From NCBI GenBank assembly GCA_034411995.1, contig DAOUME010000005.1, positions 62,001 to 126,000 of the forward strand: a stretch of 64,000 nt of DNA. The letters run 5' to 3'. A model generated the notes under the pieces. It was given only the letters and a program-made list of their open reading frames with translations. It was not told where the DNA came from and searched no databases. Position 1 is the first letter of the stretch, and every line of letters begins with the position of its first letter. Shown in pieces: positions 24,852 through 33,390 of the stretch. This DNA comes from JAUVXJ01 sp034411995. Its GTDB lineage: Bacteria; Chloroflexota; Anaerolineae; UBA7937; B3-Chlor. The position numbers and the translations under genes were made by a program.

Positions 24852-26405
24852 TTAGGGCGCTTCTCCGAAGACGATGGCGGTGAAGCTGTACAGGGCCGTA
24901 CCGCTGCTGCGCCAGGCGTCCTCTGGGAGGCCCGCCTTGGTGCAGACAGCGGCCAGGAACTGGTCCCGGGTCCAGCCCTCGTCGGTGGCGACCTGCGGCA
25001 GAAGCAGCCCTCTCCCGCCGTCAGCCACGATGAACAGGCCGTGTGTGCCCACCTGGATTTCTTCCACGTTGGTGATCCGCCTGAAGGGCGAGAGGACGGA
25101 GATCTCCACGGTGACCTTCTCCAACTCCTCCGCCGTCAGGGGAGGAAAGCGTGGGTCCTGGGTGGCCGCGCTCACGGCTGCTTGCTGCACGGTGCTGACC
25201 AACGAGTCCTGGCCCAGGATGTGACCGATGCAGCCCCTCAACTCTCCGCCCATCTCCAGGGTGACAAAGGCCCCGCTCTTTCTCAGCAGGTCTGGTTCGG
25301 TCTCGTCGAGAGCGGGTAGAGTGCCGTTCTTCAGGTACTCGGCGATAGATTCCCTGGCCACGGCGAGCAGCCGTGCCTTCTCGTCCGCGTCCAGGTCCGG
25401 GGGCTCATAACGCCACAGCATCACCGCGCCGTAGCCCACCACCCTGGATCTGTCCCCCTCGACGAAGGGACTATCTGCCGAGTTCGCGTACTGGAGAATA
25501 GTCACCTGGTTCGCCCCCAGCTCCGCGGCTGCTTTCATCACCGTGAGCACCGGCCCCTGTCCACAGAGGCAGGTGGCCAGCTCGGCGACGCCGCTGGACA
25601 TACTGTCTTCGATGGCAGCCAATACTCTCTCGGGATCGCCGGTCTCTATGGCTGCCAGCGTCGCCGTGTCTACCCGGACGGCGTCGTCGTAGGCGGGGTA
25701 GTGTGACATGTCGGAGCTGGCGATGAGCAGAGCTCGCTTGCCGTGCAGGACCCGCACCAATGCCTGCGAGAGGATCTCGACATTCTCCTCGGTCGGTTGG
25801 CCGATGACGATGGGCACGATCTTTGGACTCTCGTAGAGGCGCTGGAGAAACGGCAGCTGAACCTCCACGGAATGCTCCTGTGTGTGGACCTCGGCGTCGA
25901 AGACAATGTGCTCGTCAGCGTCTATGAGGGCCTGAGCCACCTCCTCGTCTACAGGTACCAACCCTAGGGGGGTCTCGAAGGCGCCCCGCGCATACACGGA
26001 GATGTCTCGAAAGGTGGGGTCCTGATGGTTGGGTCCGATGATGACTATGGTATCGTAGTCGACTCCCGCCAGTTGTTTGAAGCCATAGGCCGCTACCCAT
26101 CCCGAATGGGCGTAGCCGGCATGGGGGACGATGAGGCCGATGGGTTCGCCATCCACGCTCTGAACCGGTGCCAGGAAGGCATCGACCATGGCTCCAAGTT
26201 CTTCGGGGTCTTCGGGATAGAACGTGCCGGCCACGGCCGGCTTTCTGACCATGCCTGGGGCCATCGTGCCCGTTGGCTCAGCCGCGGCCAGACTGGCTGG
26301 GGGAGTTGGACTCCCCATAGTCGTTGGCGCCTGGGTGCAGCCCGTGGTAGGTACGAAGAGGAGCGCCATGGCCAGTACTGCTTTGACGACGCTGGAAGAT
26401 TCCAC
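24852..26405 (-). CDS. MEMO-AMMECR1 fusion lipoprotein (AmmeMemoRadiSam proteins B and A)
   Basis: The N-terminus (start GTG 26405, behind GGAGGGCAGG) looks like a lipoprotein signal ending TTGC, Cys23, followed by a Thr/Pro-rich linker. Residues about 45-310 are a MEMO domain (VPHAGYAHSG, GPNHQ, EHSVEVQLPFLQ, SSDMSH, the histidines of the metal-binding pocket). Residues about 330-517 are AMMECR1, with its diagnostic LRGCIG motif. In known genomes MEMO, AMMECR1 and a radical SAM protein form the AmmeMemoRadiSam set of unknown function. The partner radical SAM gene lies 13 bp upstream. The surface location is predicted from the signal only; the -3 residue of the lipobox is atypical. Confidence 0.85.
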   Translation of the reverse strand: MESSSVVKAVLAMALLFVPTTGCTQAPTTMGSPTPPASLAAAEPTGTMAPGMVRKPAVAGTFYPEDPEELGAMVDAFLAPVQSVDGEPIGLIVPHAGYAHSGWVAAYGFKQLAGVDYDTIVIIGPNHQDPTFRDISVYARGAFETPLGLVPVDEEVAQALIDADEHIVFDAEVHTQEHSVEVQLPFLQRLYESPKIVPIVIGQPTEENVEILSQALVRVLHGKRALLIASSDMSHYPAYDDAVRVDTATLAAIETGDPERVLAAIEDSMSSGVAELATCLCGQGPVLTVMKAAAELGANQVTILQYANSADSPFVEGDRSRVVGYGAVMLWRYEPPDLDADEKARLLAVARESIAEYLKNGTLPALDETEPDLLRKSGAFVTLEMGGELRGCIGHILGQDSLVSTVQQAAVSAATQDPRFPPLTAEELEKVTVEISVLSPFRRITNVEEIQVGTHGLFIVADGGRGLLLPQVATDEGWTRDQFLAAVCTKAGLPEDAWRSSGTALYSFTAIVFGEAP

Positions 26406-26418
26406 CCTGCCCTCCGTC

Positions 26419-27645
26419 CTAGTCCCACACTCCCGGGATGGGATAGCCGCAATAGACACAGTTGCCGTGTTCCAGGTGATACTCAAGTACGGCGAACCCC
26501 TGGCGCACGATGATGGGCTGGCCGCAGTGCGCACAGTAGGTGTGATCTCCGGGGTGCCCCGGCACATTGCCCACGTAGACGTAGTTTATCCCCTCGTCCA
26601 TGGCGATCTGTCGCGCCGTCTCCAAGGTCTCTACAGGCGTGGGAGGCAGGTTGAGCAGCTTGTACAGAGGCTGGAAGCGACTGAAGTGGGTCGGCACGTC
26701 GGGCCCCACGTTGTCCAGAATCCAGCGCGCCAGGTCCTTGAGCTCTCCCTGATCGTCGTTGAGGGTAGGCACCACCAGGTTCACGATCTCCAGGTGGACC
26801 CCTTGCTCGTGGATGAGCTTGATGGTATCGAGCACGGGTTGCAGTGTGCCGTCGCACACCTTTTCGTAGAACTCCTCGTTGAAACCTTTGAGGTCTATCT
26901 TGATCGCGTCGACGTGGCGGCACAGCTCTCGCAAGGGTGCCGGGTTGGAGTAGCCGGCGGAGACGACGAGGCTGTAGAGCCCACTCTCCCGCGCCTTGAT
27001 GGAGGTGTCCAGCATGTATTCGAAGAAGACTGTCGGCTCGGTATAGGTGTAAGCTACGGACTGGCTACCGCTGCTCAAGGCGGACTCTACGACCAAATCT
27101 GGAGGGAGGTCGTAGTGTTCCACCTCCTCCGGCCTGACCTGCGAGATCTCCCAGTTCTGGCAGTACTGGCAGTGCAGGTTGCACCCGGCGGTGGCGATGG
27201 AGAAGGCCAGGCTACCCGGATGGAAGTGGTAGAAGGGTTTCTTCTCGATGGGGTCCACGTGGGCGGCACAGGCGTTCCCGTAGACCATGGTGTACAGTTT
27301 CCCCCCCAGGTTCTCACGCACTCCGCACTCGCCTCTGTGGCCCTCCGAGATGATGCATCCCCTGGGGCAGAGCTCGCATTTGACATAACCGCCTGCGTGT
27401 GGGTTGTGGCAATAGAGCACGGGGGATGGCTCCAGGGAACCGTGACAGGATTGGCAGCTAAGGGATTCGTCCAGAGTCCTGTAGTAGCTGGCTTCACGGG
27501 AGTAGGGGGGCGGTGAGCTACCCGACTGGTTGGTCAGTGGGCGAGGCGAGCAGGAGACCTGGCTGGCTAGCCCGCCGCCCGCGCAGGCGGCCACGCCCAC
27601 GCCGGCCATCCCGGCCAGGAATTGGCGTCTGGAGATCTGGCTCAT
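26419..27645 (-). CDS. amrS: Radical SAM enzyme of the AmmeMemoRadiSam system, Tat-exported
   Basis: The ATG at 27645 (GGAAGGGG ahead) gives MSQISRRQFLAGMAG, a twin-arginine signal (Arg6-Arg7) followed by VAAC, a possible lipid-anchor Cys21. Then come CQSCH (64-68, a c-type heme-like motif), CELCPRGC, the family segment DPIEKKPFYHFHPGS, and CNLHCQYC (Cys155, 159, 162), the radical SAM cluster site. Two C-terminal CxxC pairs (CAHC, CVYC) suggest a zinc ribbon. The family is normally cytoplasmic; export by Tat would be in folded, cluster-loaded form. It lies between ccsA (25 bp gap) and the MEMO-AMMECR1 gene (13 bp gap). Confidence 0.88.
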   Translation of the reverse strand: MSQISRRQFLAGMAGVGVAACAGGGLASQVSCSPRPLTNQSGSSPPPYSREASYYRTLDESLSCQSCHGSLEPSPVLYCHNPHAGGYVKCELCPRGCIISEGHRGECGVRENLGGKLYTMVYGNACAAHVDPIEKKPFYHFHPGSLAFSIATAGCNLHCQYCQNWEISQVRPEEVEHYDLPPDLVVESALSSGSQSVAYTYTEPTVFFEYMLDTSIKARESGLYSLVVSAGYSNPAPLRELCRHVDAIKIDLKGFNEEFYEKVCDGTLQPVLDTIKLIHEQGVHLEIVNLVVPTLNDDQGELKDLARWILDNVGPDVPTHFSRFQPLYKLLNLPPTPVETLETARQIAMDEGINYVYVGNVPGHPGDHTYCAHCGQPIIVRQGFAVLEYHLEHGNCVYCGYPIPGVWD

Positions 27646-27670
27646 GCGGCGCCCCCTTCCCAAGCCGCGA

Positions 27671-28501
27671 TCAGTACAGGTGCAGGCTCTGCAAGCCTAC
27701 TCGATGGGCCAGCCATCCTACTCCCAGAAAGGTGAACAGGACGAGCGCGAAACCGAGGATGGTGAGGGCGGCGATGGGCTTGCCCCTCCAGCCCCTGATG
27801 GCGCGCAGGTGGAGGATGAGGGTGTAGAGCAGCCATGTGGCCAGGGTCCACGTTTCCTTGATATCCCAGCTCCAGTACCTACCCCAAGCTATCTGGGCCC
27901 AGATGGCGCCCGTGATCAGCACCAGACTCATCCAGGGGTAGCCTAGAGTCAGTGCTCGGTAACTGAACTCCTCCACGACAGCGGGCTCGGGCAGGCCCTC
28001 CCGTCGGCGTGAAGACATCTCCAAGAGCAGGTACATTGAGCTGGCGCCACAGGCCACGGCCAAGGCCCCGTAGGCGAGAGCACCCGTGGTCACGTGCAGT
28101 TGCAGCCAGACCGTGCGCAGCGCTGGCAGCAGGGGGCGCGCTTCTCTTTCCCAGTCAGGCGCCAGAAACTGCGGGTAGGTGGCTACCAGCAACGCCAGGC
28201 CCATGGCCAGGCCCCCCGAGGCTCTGGTGTGAGTCGTTCGTTCCAGGATCAGGTAGGAGGCCAGGACACTCCACAGCAAGGCCAGCGAGAACTCATAGCC
28301 GTTGCTCAACGGCCAGTGACCGGTTTCGAGACCGCGCGCGATCAGAGCCAGGGTCACGACCAGCAGCGCCCCCACAGCCAGCAAGCAGCCCAGACGTTCC
28401 AACAGTCGCTTGTCCCTGGCCAGACCCATCCCGTAAGCCAGCGCGGACACGGCTGTCAGCACCCAGGTCACCGTCACCAGGACAGAGGACTGGGGAGTCA
28501 T
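27671..28501 (-). CDS. ccsA: Cytochrome c biogenesis protein CcsA/ResC
   Basis: A membrane protein of about eight helices with the WxWD-type heme-handling motif in AWGRYWSWDIKETWTL, typical of CcsA/ResC/CcmC. Together with ResB it forms the System II complex that exports heme and attaches it to CxxCH motifs outside the membrane. Its ATG overlaps the resB stop by 4 bp (ATGA), so the two are translationally coupled. Confidence 0.9.
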   Translation of the reverse strand: MTPQSSVLVTVTWVLTAVSALAYGMGLARDKRLLERLGCLLAVGALLVVTLALIARGLETGHWPLSNGYEFSLALLWSVLASYLILERTTHTRASGGLAMGLALLVATYPQFLAPDWEREARPLLPALRTVWLQLHVTTGALAYGALAVACGASSMYLLLEMSSRRREGLPEPAVVEEFSYRALTLGYPWMSLVLITGAIWAQIAWGRYWSWDIKETWTLATWLLYTLILHLRAIRGWRGKPIAALTILGFALVLFTFLGVGWLAHRVGLQSLHLY

Positions 28502-29910
28502 GGTAGCTCGCTCCGGAATTCCGCCACCAATCTGGCAAACTGCCGTTCGAGCGCCACCCTGTTGTGGTCCGCCGATCCCACGAGGAGCAGCTCGTTATCG
28601 GTCAGTTTGATCCACACCTGGGTGGGGTTGAAGTAGAAGGAGATGAGCAGGCCAACCATGCCGATCAAGCTGGCTGCGATCACAGGCTGGAACCCGGGAT
28701 CGCTGACCACCCGGAAGACGCTGTAGTAGTCATCGAAGAACTCCAGGCTGGTGCCTGCCAGCAGTACTGTCTCTCCGACACGCACGCGGGTGCTGATCGA
28801 GGGCTCCACCGCGCCCAACGGCCACGCCTCCACGAACAGAAAGGCTGCGTCTGTCTCCGAGGTGTTGCCGGGCGCGATCGGTTCGATCAGGGACAGACGG
28901 AGGGTCGTCTCCAGTGACGGCAGGTAGAGGCTCTGTTCGTCCTCCGGCGGAGCGAAGTTGAGTGCGGCCTCCCCTGTCGAGGGGCGGGCTGTGCCGGAAG
29001 CTTGCATGGGAAGCGGCTGTCCGCTGCTGTCCCAACCGAGCACGCGCGCCGATGGCCCCGACGAGGAGAGGTAGAAGCCCACTCCCTCGTAGACCAGCGG
29101 ATGGTTGACCCTGACCATCTTTCTGAGCGACTCAACCCCGTCCCTCAACACCACGACGTGGCTGAGGTAATCCTTGACCCCTCCCTGGAGGTATCTCTCT
29201 ATCTCGAAGCCGTCGTGACGTACTTCAAAGCTGTGCCCGTGTCCGACGCTGTAGGTCTGACCGGGGCCCAGGACCACAGCAGACTCGCTCCACCCGGAAA
29301 GGGTGCCCCACAGAGCTCCAGCAGCCATGAGTATCAAGGCACTGTGGGTCACCAGGGAGCCGATCCTCGACCATTGGTGCCTTCGTGCAACGATGTAAGT
29401 TCCTTCTTGGCGCTCTTCGCTGGTCAGGTGGTAGCGGTGTCTGGAGAGGAGGGAAGTCGTCAATGGCCTGGCTCGTTCCCTGGAGGTGATCCGTACCGAG
29501 GCATGGCAGGTTGACTGCCTGTAGAAGTCATCGCCCCTGACTGGACTGGGCCTGGCGGTGATCGATCTCCAGACTGGGCGGATCCTGTCTACGGTGCAGC
29601 AGCTCCCATTGACGAGCAGAGCGGCTAGGACGGCCAGGAACAGCGGCGAACTGTAGACGTTGAATGCACCCAAGAGGCTCAAGGCCTGACCCAGGACGCC
29701 GTATTTGTCTTGCGCGGCAGCCACCCACTCGGCGCGGGCCTCCGCTTCCAGGCTCGTCTCAGCGGGTAGTTGGGGAAAGAAGGTACCCAGCAAGGAGATG
29801 GCTGTCACCGTGGCCAGAAGGATGGCCGTGGTCCTGATCGAACAGACGATGTGCCACGCTTTGCGGATCGGCGATCTGCCCGGGATGCCAGGTGCACCTG
29901 TGGGGGACAC
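28498..29910 (-). CDS. resB: Cytochrome c biogenesis protein ResB
   Basis: The protein has three N-terminal helices (including IRTTAILLATVTAISLLGTFFPQ), a large extracytoplasmic domain and a final helix (PVIAASLIGMVGLLISFYFNP), as in ResB/Ccs1. The DRIRPVWRS and GWSESAVVLGPGQTYSV segments are family-like. The frame runs to 30132, but I prefer GTG 29910: it follows AGGAGCAAGAGAG, matches the family length (470 residues) and leaves room for the promoter at 29971-29999. First gene of the five-gene operon. Confidence 0.85.
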   Translation of the reverse strand: MSPTGAPGIPGRSPIRKAWHIVCSIRTTAILLATVTAISLLGTFFPQLPAETSLEAEARAEWVAAAQDKYGVLGQALSLLGAFNVYSSPLFLAVLAALLVNGSCCTVDRIRPVWRSITARPSPVRGDDFYRQSTCHASVRITSRERARPLTTSLLSRHRYHLTSEERQEGTYIVARRHQWSRIGSLVTHSALILMAAGALWGTLSGWSESAVVLGPGQTYSVGHGHSFEVRHDGFEIERYLQGGVKDYLSHVVVLRDGVESLRKMVRVNHPLVYEGVGFYLSSSGPSARVLGWDSSGQPLPMQASGTARPSTGEAALNFAPPEDEQSLYLPSLETTLRLSLIEPIAPGNTSETDAAFLFVEAWPLGAVEPSISTRVRVGETVLLAGTSLEFFDDYYSVFRVVSDPGFQPVIAASLIGMVGLLISFYFNPTQVWIKLTDNELLLVGSADHNRVALERQFARLVAEFRSELP

Positions 29911-29970
29911 CTCTCTTGCTCCTGACGCGTACCTCAGTGGATGGCCAGCGACGAGCGCCTCGTCATCGGC

Positions 29971-29999
29971 ATTATAGCTCACCAGGTACGCCCCGTCCA
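29971..29999 (-). promoter_or_regulatory. Promoter of the resB operon
   Basis: On the minus strand TGGACG (29994-29999), 17-bp spacer, TATAAT (29971-29976), about 60 bp before the resB start. The rest of the divergent gap 29911-30309 holds only the opposing promoter at 30251-30280. Confidence 0.65.
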
Positions 30000-30250
30000 G
30001 ACTACATCTCGTCTCACGACGCCAGAGGTGGTGTGTCTCCTGGTGATCGGCGAGCCATGGCGCCGGCGTCCAGCATCTACTGAAGAGCGGGGAAAGGACG
30101 GGACTGGGGCACCGGTGGGCAGGGCCCAGCAAGACGGTGCACGCCTCCTCCTCGAAGCCTCTTGCCGCCCCCCTTCTGGGATTGGATAGCTGGGTGGGGA
30201 AGGTCTGACGCCTGGACCAACGACCCCCGTGTGAGGCATCGGGTCAGTTC

Positions 30251-30280
30251 TTGAACGGGCTTCGTCGAGAGTGCTATAAT
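30251..30280 (+). promoter_or_regulatory. Promoter of the HAD-like gene
   Basis: TTGAAC (30251-30256), 18-bp spacer, TATAAT (30275-30280), 30 bp before the GTG at 30310. Confidence 0.65.
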
Positions 30281-30309
30281 CGTCATCTAGTGATGCAGAG
30301 GGAGGCGCG

Positions 30310-31197
30310 GTGGTATCTTCGGGAGCGGTCAAGGTCATCCTCGATTATGACGGCACGCTGACGGCGGAGGAGGAGCAGGTCGGGGAGCTGGCGTCCAGGT
30401 CCATCGCCACGCTCTCGCGGGAGATCTTGAACGTACCGCTGTCCCAGGTGCAGGAGGAGTATTCTCGCACCCGGGAGATGATCCTGGCGGAGCCGTACAA
30501 CTACTGGTGGGAGGTGAACGGAGGGATTGCGGCCTACGCCGACGAGGGGGCCTTCATCACCAACACCACCACTATCCAGATCATGCTGCGCTTGAACCCA
30601 GCGTACACCGAGGCGGTCGGTGCGTACTTTCCCCATGTCGAGTACGACCCGATCATGGATTGCAGCAACTACCTCTTCCACAAACACACCTTCGATCTGA
30701 AGCCCCGTTTTCGCCCAGGGGCACAGGCCGTGCTGGCCGAGCTGGTGAATGCGCCGGATCTGGAGCCCCTGGTGCTCAGCAGTTCCAAGGGAGACAAGGT
30801 CACCAAGAACCTCCGCACCATTGGTTTCGGGGAGATGAGGGTCCTGGGCGACACGCGGCAGTACGGGATAGATCCCTCGTGGACCAGGGAGTTCTCTCAT
30901 CCAGAACAGGGCAGGGGGCAGATCTTCCGGGTGGATGACCGACACACCATAGACCTTCGTCGCCCCGCCTACTACGAGAAGCTCACCGCGGAGATGGAGG
31001 ACTCACGAAGGCTGGTCGTGGTAGCAGACACGTGGTCCATGCCTGGCGCCATGCCCATGATGATGGGCATCCCGTTCCTGCTGCTCAAGACATCGTACAC
31101 TCCTCGTTGGTGTGAGGAGTACGTGAGGACTCACGCCTACGGTGAGGTGTTGACCGACCTGGCGCTCCTGCCGGAGAGGATACGCGCTCTGGCCTGA
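30310..31197 (+). CDS. HAD-superfamily-like hydrolase, unknown substrate
   Basis: The 295-residue protein opens with DYDGTLTAEEEQ, HAD motif I with both aspartates. A LVLSSSKGDKV segment (residues ~155) fits motif II plus the motif III lysine, and VVVADTWSMPGAMPMMMG near 240 stands where motif IV is expected, with only one clear aspartate. Phosphatase activity is the default expectation, but the large Trp/Tyr-rich cap is unfamiliar to me. The GTG start follows GAGGGAGG. It is a single-gene unit convergent with the DNA ligase gene (5 bp between stops). Confidence 0.65.
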   Translation: MVSSGAVKVILDYDGTLTAEEEQVGELASRSIATLSREILNVPLSQVQEEYSRTREMILAEPYNYWWEVNGGIAAYADEGAFITNTTTIQIMLRLNPAYTEAVGAYFPHVEYDPIMDCSNYLFHKHTFDLKPRFRPGAQAVLAELVNAPDLEPLVLSSSKGDKVTKNLRTIGFGEMRVLGDTRQYGIDPSWTREFSHPEQGRGQIFRVDDRHTIDLRRPAYYEKLTAEMEDSRRLVVVADTWSMPGAMPMMMGIPFLLLKTSYTPRWCEEYVRTHAYGEVLTDLALLPERIRALA

Positions 31198-31202
31198 GTC
31201 GA

Positions 31203-32825
31203 TCACGCTCCCTGGGGCTGCTGGAAGCGGCCCTTGTGTGCGAACTGCTTGCCGAACAAATCCGTCAGCGTTTGAAGCGTGTCCGCGTCGCCGGGCCTCT
31301 TGTCGTCTCGCAGGCGGGTGATGCGGGCAAAGCGCAGGGCAAACCCCGATTTATACTGAGGGCTGGCCTGGATCTCATTGAATAGAACTTCCACCACCAC
31401 GCCGGGCTCCACGTAGACCGTCCCTCGCGCTCGATGCGTCTCTAGAGCCAGGAGCCTCTCCGTCATCTGCTGGAACTCCGCGTCAGTGAGCCCCTTGAAG
31501 GTCTTGCCCACCACCAGGAAGGCGCCGCTCTCCTCGTCCCTCACGGCCAGGTGGTAGTTGCTCAGCCATCCGTGGCGTCTACCATACCCCCAGTCCGCGG
31601 CCACGATCACCAGATCCAGAGACAGGGTATGCTTGACCTTGAGCCACGACTTGCCCCTCACTCCCGGACGGTATGGACTGGAGAGGTGCTTGACCATCAC
31701 GCCCTCGTGTCCGGCGCGATAGGCCTGCTCAGCGAACGCCTCTCCCTCGGCCAGGGTGTGCGGCAGGTTTCTCGCCGCGGTGATCATCGTGCCCCTGGTC
31801 TGCTCCAAGACTTGCCATCTCTCCTCGTACGGGCGATCCACGAGGGCGTCGCCATCCCGGTAGAGGATGTCGAAGAGGTGGAGTTGCACCGGTACCTGGC
31901 GCGCTATCTCCTCCACGTTGTGTACCCTGCGAAACCGCCTCATCAGATGCTGGAAGGGCAGGGGACGGTTCTGGTCATCGATGGCGATAATCTCTCCTTC
32001 GAGGATCGCCTCATCCGCCTGGGTCTGGTCCAGCACCTGGTCTACCACCTCGGGGAGACTCGCTGTCACCTGGGAGAGATTGCGGGTGAAGATCTTCACC
32101 GTTGGTCCAGACTTGTGTATCTGGACCCTGGCCCCGTCGAGCTTGTACTCCAGGGCTACCTCTCCCCTGTGAAACTCGAAGGCTTCCTTCAGGTGCTCTA
32201 CCGGTTGGGCCAGCATCGGCTTCAATGGTCTGAGGAGGAGCGGGCGGGTCTGCTGCAGACCCTTTTGGCCCTCCAACAAAGCGAGCGAGGCGACGTCGCC
32301 CAGATCGCCAAGGAACATGTTGGCCCGGCGGACAGTTTGCTGCCTGGCCCCGGAGGCCTCAGCGATGGCGTCGAGCAGTATGCCCTCGCTGACGCCGTGA
32401 CGCATCTCACGGAGGACATTCTTGACCAGATACTTGGCTTCCAGGGGGCTGGCCCGCGATAGTAGGGACTCGAGGAGCTGCTCCTTCTGCCGGCGCGAGC
32501 CCTTGCCCTTGGCCTCTGCTATGGTTTCCAGAGTGGCATAGACGTCGAGGATGCTGAGAGAAGGGGGGAGCGGCGTGCTCCTCCCCAGTCTCTCCAGCAG
32601 CAGCCGCACGGCCTCACCAGCATCCACCGCCTGATCGAAGACGTCCTGCCACTCCCCGGCGGAAGCCCCTGTCAGATGGGTGATCGTCTCGAGCACCGCG
32701 CGCCAGCTCAGGTTGAGGGTACGTTCATCCCACTCGGGGAAGGGCTGCCCCAGAAGCAGGCGGACTCCGGTCTGGAGTTCGTCAGAGGCCAGCTCTTTGA
32801 GGAACCGGGCGATCTCGTCGCGCAT
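31203..32825 (-). CDS. ATP-dependent DNA ligase (archaeal/LigB type)
   Basis: The 540-codon frame has the N-terminal helical DNA-binding region, adenylation domain with the KxDG motif (EYKLDGARVQIHK), FDILYRDGDALVDRPYEER, VMVKHLSSPYRPGVRGKSWLKVK and a C-terminal OB-fold region with VVVGKTFKGLTD. It seals nicks using ATP and is a second, archaeal-type ligase often found in bacteria next to NAD-dependent LigA. The first helix of the family is not in this frame: it lies upstream (32826-32897) in the same phase, cut by a TAG. Translation from the ATG at 32825 would give a ligase lacking the first ~24 residues. Confidence 0.88.
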   Translation of the reverse strand: MRDEIARFLKELASDELQTGVRLLLGQPFPEWDERTLNLSWRAVLETITHLTGASAGEWQDVFDQAVDAGEAVRLLLERLGRSTPLPPSLSILDVYATLETIAEAKGKGSRRQKEQLLESLLSRASPLEAKYLVKNVLREMRHGVSEGILLDAIAEASGARQQTVRRANMFLGDLGDVASLALLEGQKGLQQTRPLLLRPLKPMLAQPVEHLKEAFEFHRGEVALEYKLDGARVQIHKSGPTVKIFTRNLSQVTASLPEVVDQVLDQTQADEAILEGEIIAIDDQNRPLPFQHLMRRFRRVHNVEEIARQVPVQLHLFDILYRDGDALVDRPYEERWQVLEQTRGTMITAARNLPHTLAEGEAFAEQAYRAGHEGVMVKHLSSPYRPGVRGKSWLKVKHTLSLDLVIVAADWGYGRRHGWLSNYHLAVRDEESGAFLVVGKTFKGLTDAEFQQMTERLLALETHRARGTVYVEPGVVVEVLFNEIQASPQYKSGFALRFARITRLRDDKRPGDADTLQTLTDLFGKQFAHKGRFQQPQGA

Positions 32826-32897
32826 TCGCAGGCGACCGGAGGTCTTCTCCAGGCTCTCGCCCTACGAGGCCAGGGTTTCGAAGCTTGTCTGGGCCAT
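32826..32897 (-). other. In-phase 5' extension of the DNA ligase gene with an amber codon
   Basis: From ATG 32897 (preceded by AGAGGACAGAG) the frame reads MAQTSFETLAS, TAG at 32862-32864, then GESLEKTSGRLR into the ligase Met at 32825. The pattern F-x-x-L-A ... E-x-L-E-x-T-S-x-R-L is the usual first helix of this ligase family, so the TAG interrupts what was or is coding sequence. It could be a true nonsense mutation, a sequence error or a recoded codon. Confidence 0.65.
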
Positions 32898-32952
32898 CTC
32901 TGTCCTCTTGCGAAACGCTCCCACAGGCGTGCGGCCCATGCCGCGCCGACTG

Positions 32953-32981
32953 ATTATACCAGCGCGCTGCGCCCTCGACAA
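32953..32981 (-). promoter_or_regulatory. Promoter of the DNA ligase gene
   Basis: On the minus strand TTGTCG (32976-32981), 17-bp spacer, TATAAT (32953-32958). The predicted transcript starts near 32946, about 50 nt before the ATG at 32897, which supports that upstream start. Confidence 0.65.
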
Positions 32982-33129
32982 CGGCCGCCACTGCTGGCGC
33001 AGAGAACCCACGCTGGACGGGGCTGTGGTCCAGTCGGCTGGCGGTGACCTGTGGGTGGCCCGCGTGCGTGGAGCGTCGTGGGGCAGGCGCGGCCGGGCCC
33101 TCACGAGTAGAGGTCCGCCGACGACCAGC

Positions 33130-33157
33130 TTGCACATCTTCCGTGAGATGCTATACT
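33130..33157 (+). promoter_or_regulatory. Possible promoter of the CapA/propeller gene
   Basis: TTGCAC (33130-33135), 16-bp spacer, TATACT (33152-33157), giving a leader of about 225 nt. Nothing else is recognised in 32982-33390. Confidence 0.45.
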
Positions 33158-33390
33158 GGGCGCAGTGAGGGCATGACCAGGATGATCCAGGCAGAGTCGT
33201 CCAGGGGTTCGAAGTGGTCTGCGCATCGTGACCAGTGTCGGTGTGACCAGTGAGGCTGGGTGCTGATTCCGCCGGGCTCAAGGTGCCGTCGATGATAGAA
33301 GGCGACGGCATGGCAGTCCGCTGGGGCCTGGCTTCCGCGGGGGGCGAGATCCCGGCGCGGTAAGAGCTCCCCCGACACGCGTGGGGTACG

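Noticed and set aside
26224..27516. 430-codon open frame antisense to the radical SAM gene
   Set aside because: Composition follows the coding strand's codon bias; no recognisable motif and it crosses two well-supported genes.
31203..32897. DNA ligase as a pyrrolysine-containing protein
   Set aside because: The TAG is in a helix of the non-catalytic N-terminal domain and nothing else in the window suggests pyrrolysine use; kept as an unresolved amber codon instead.
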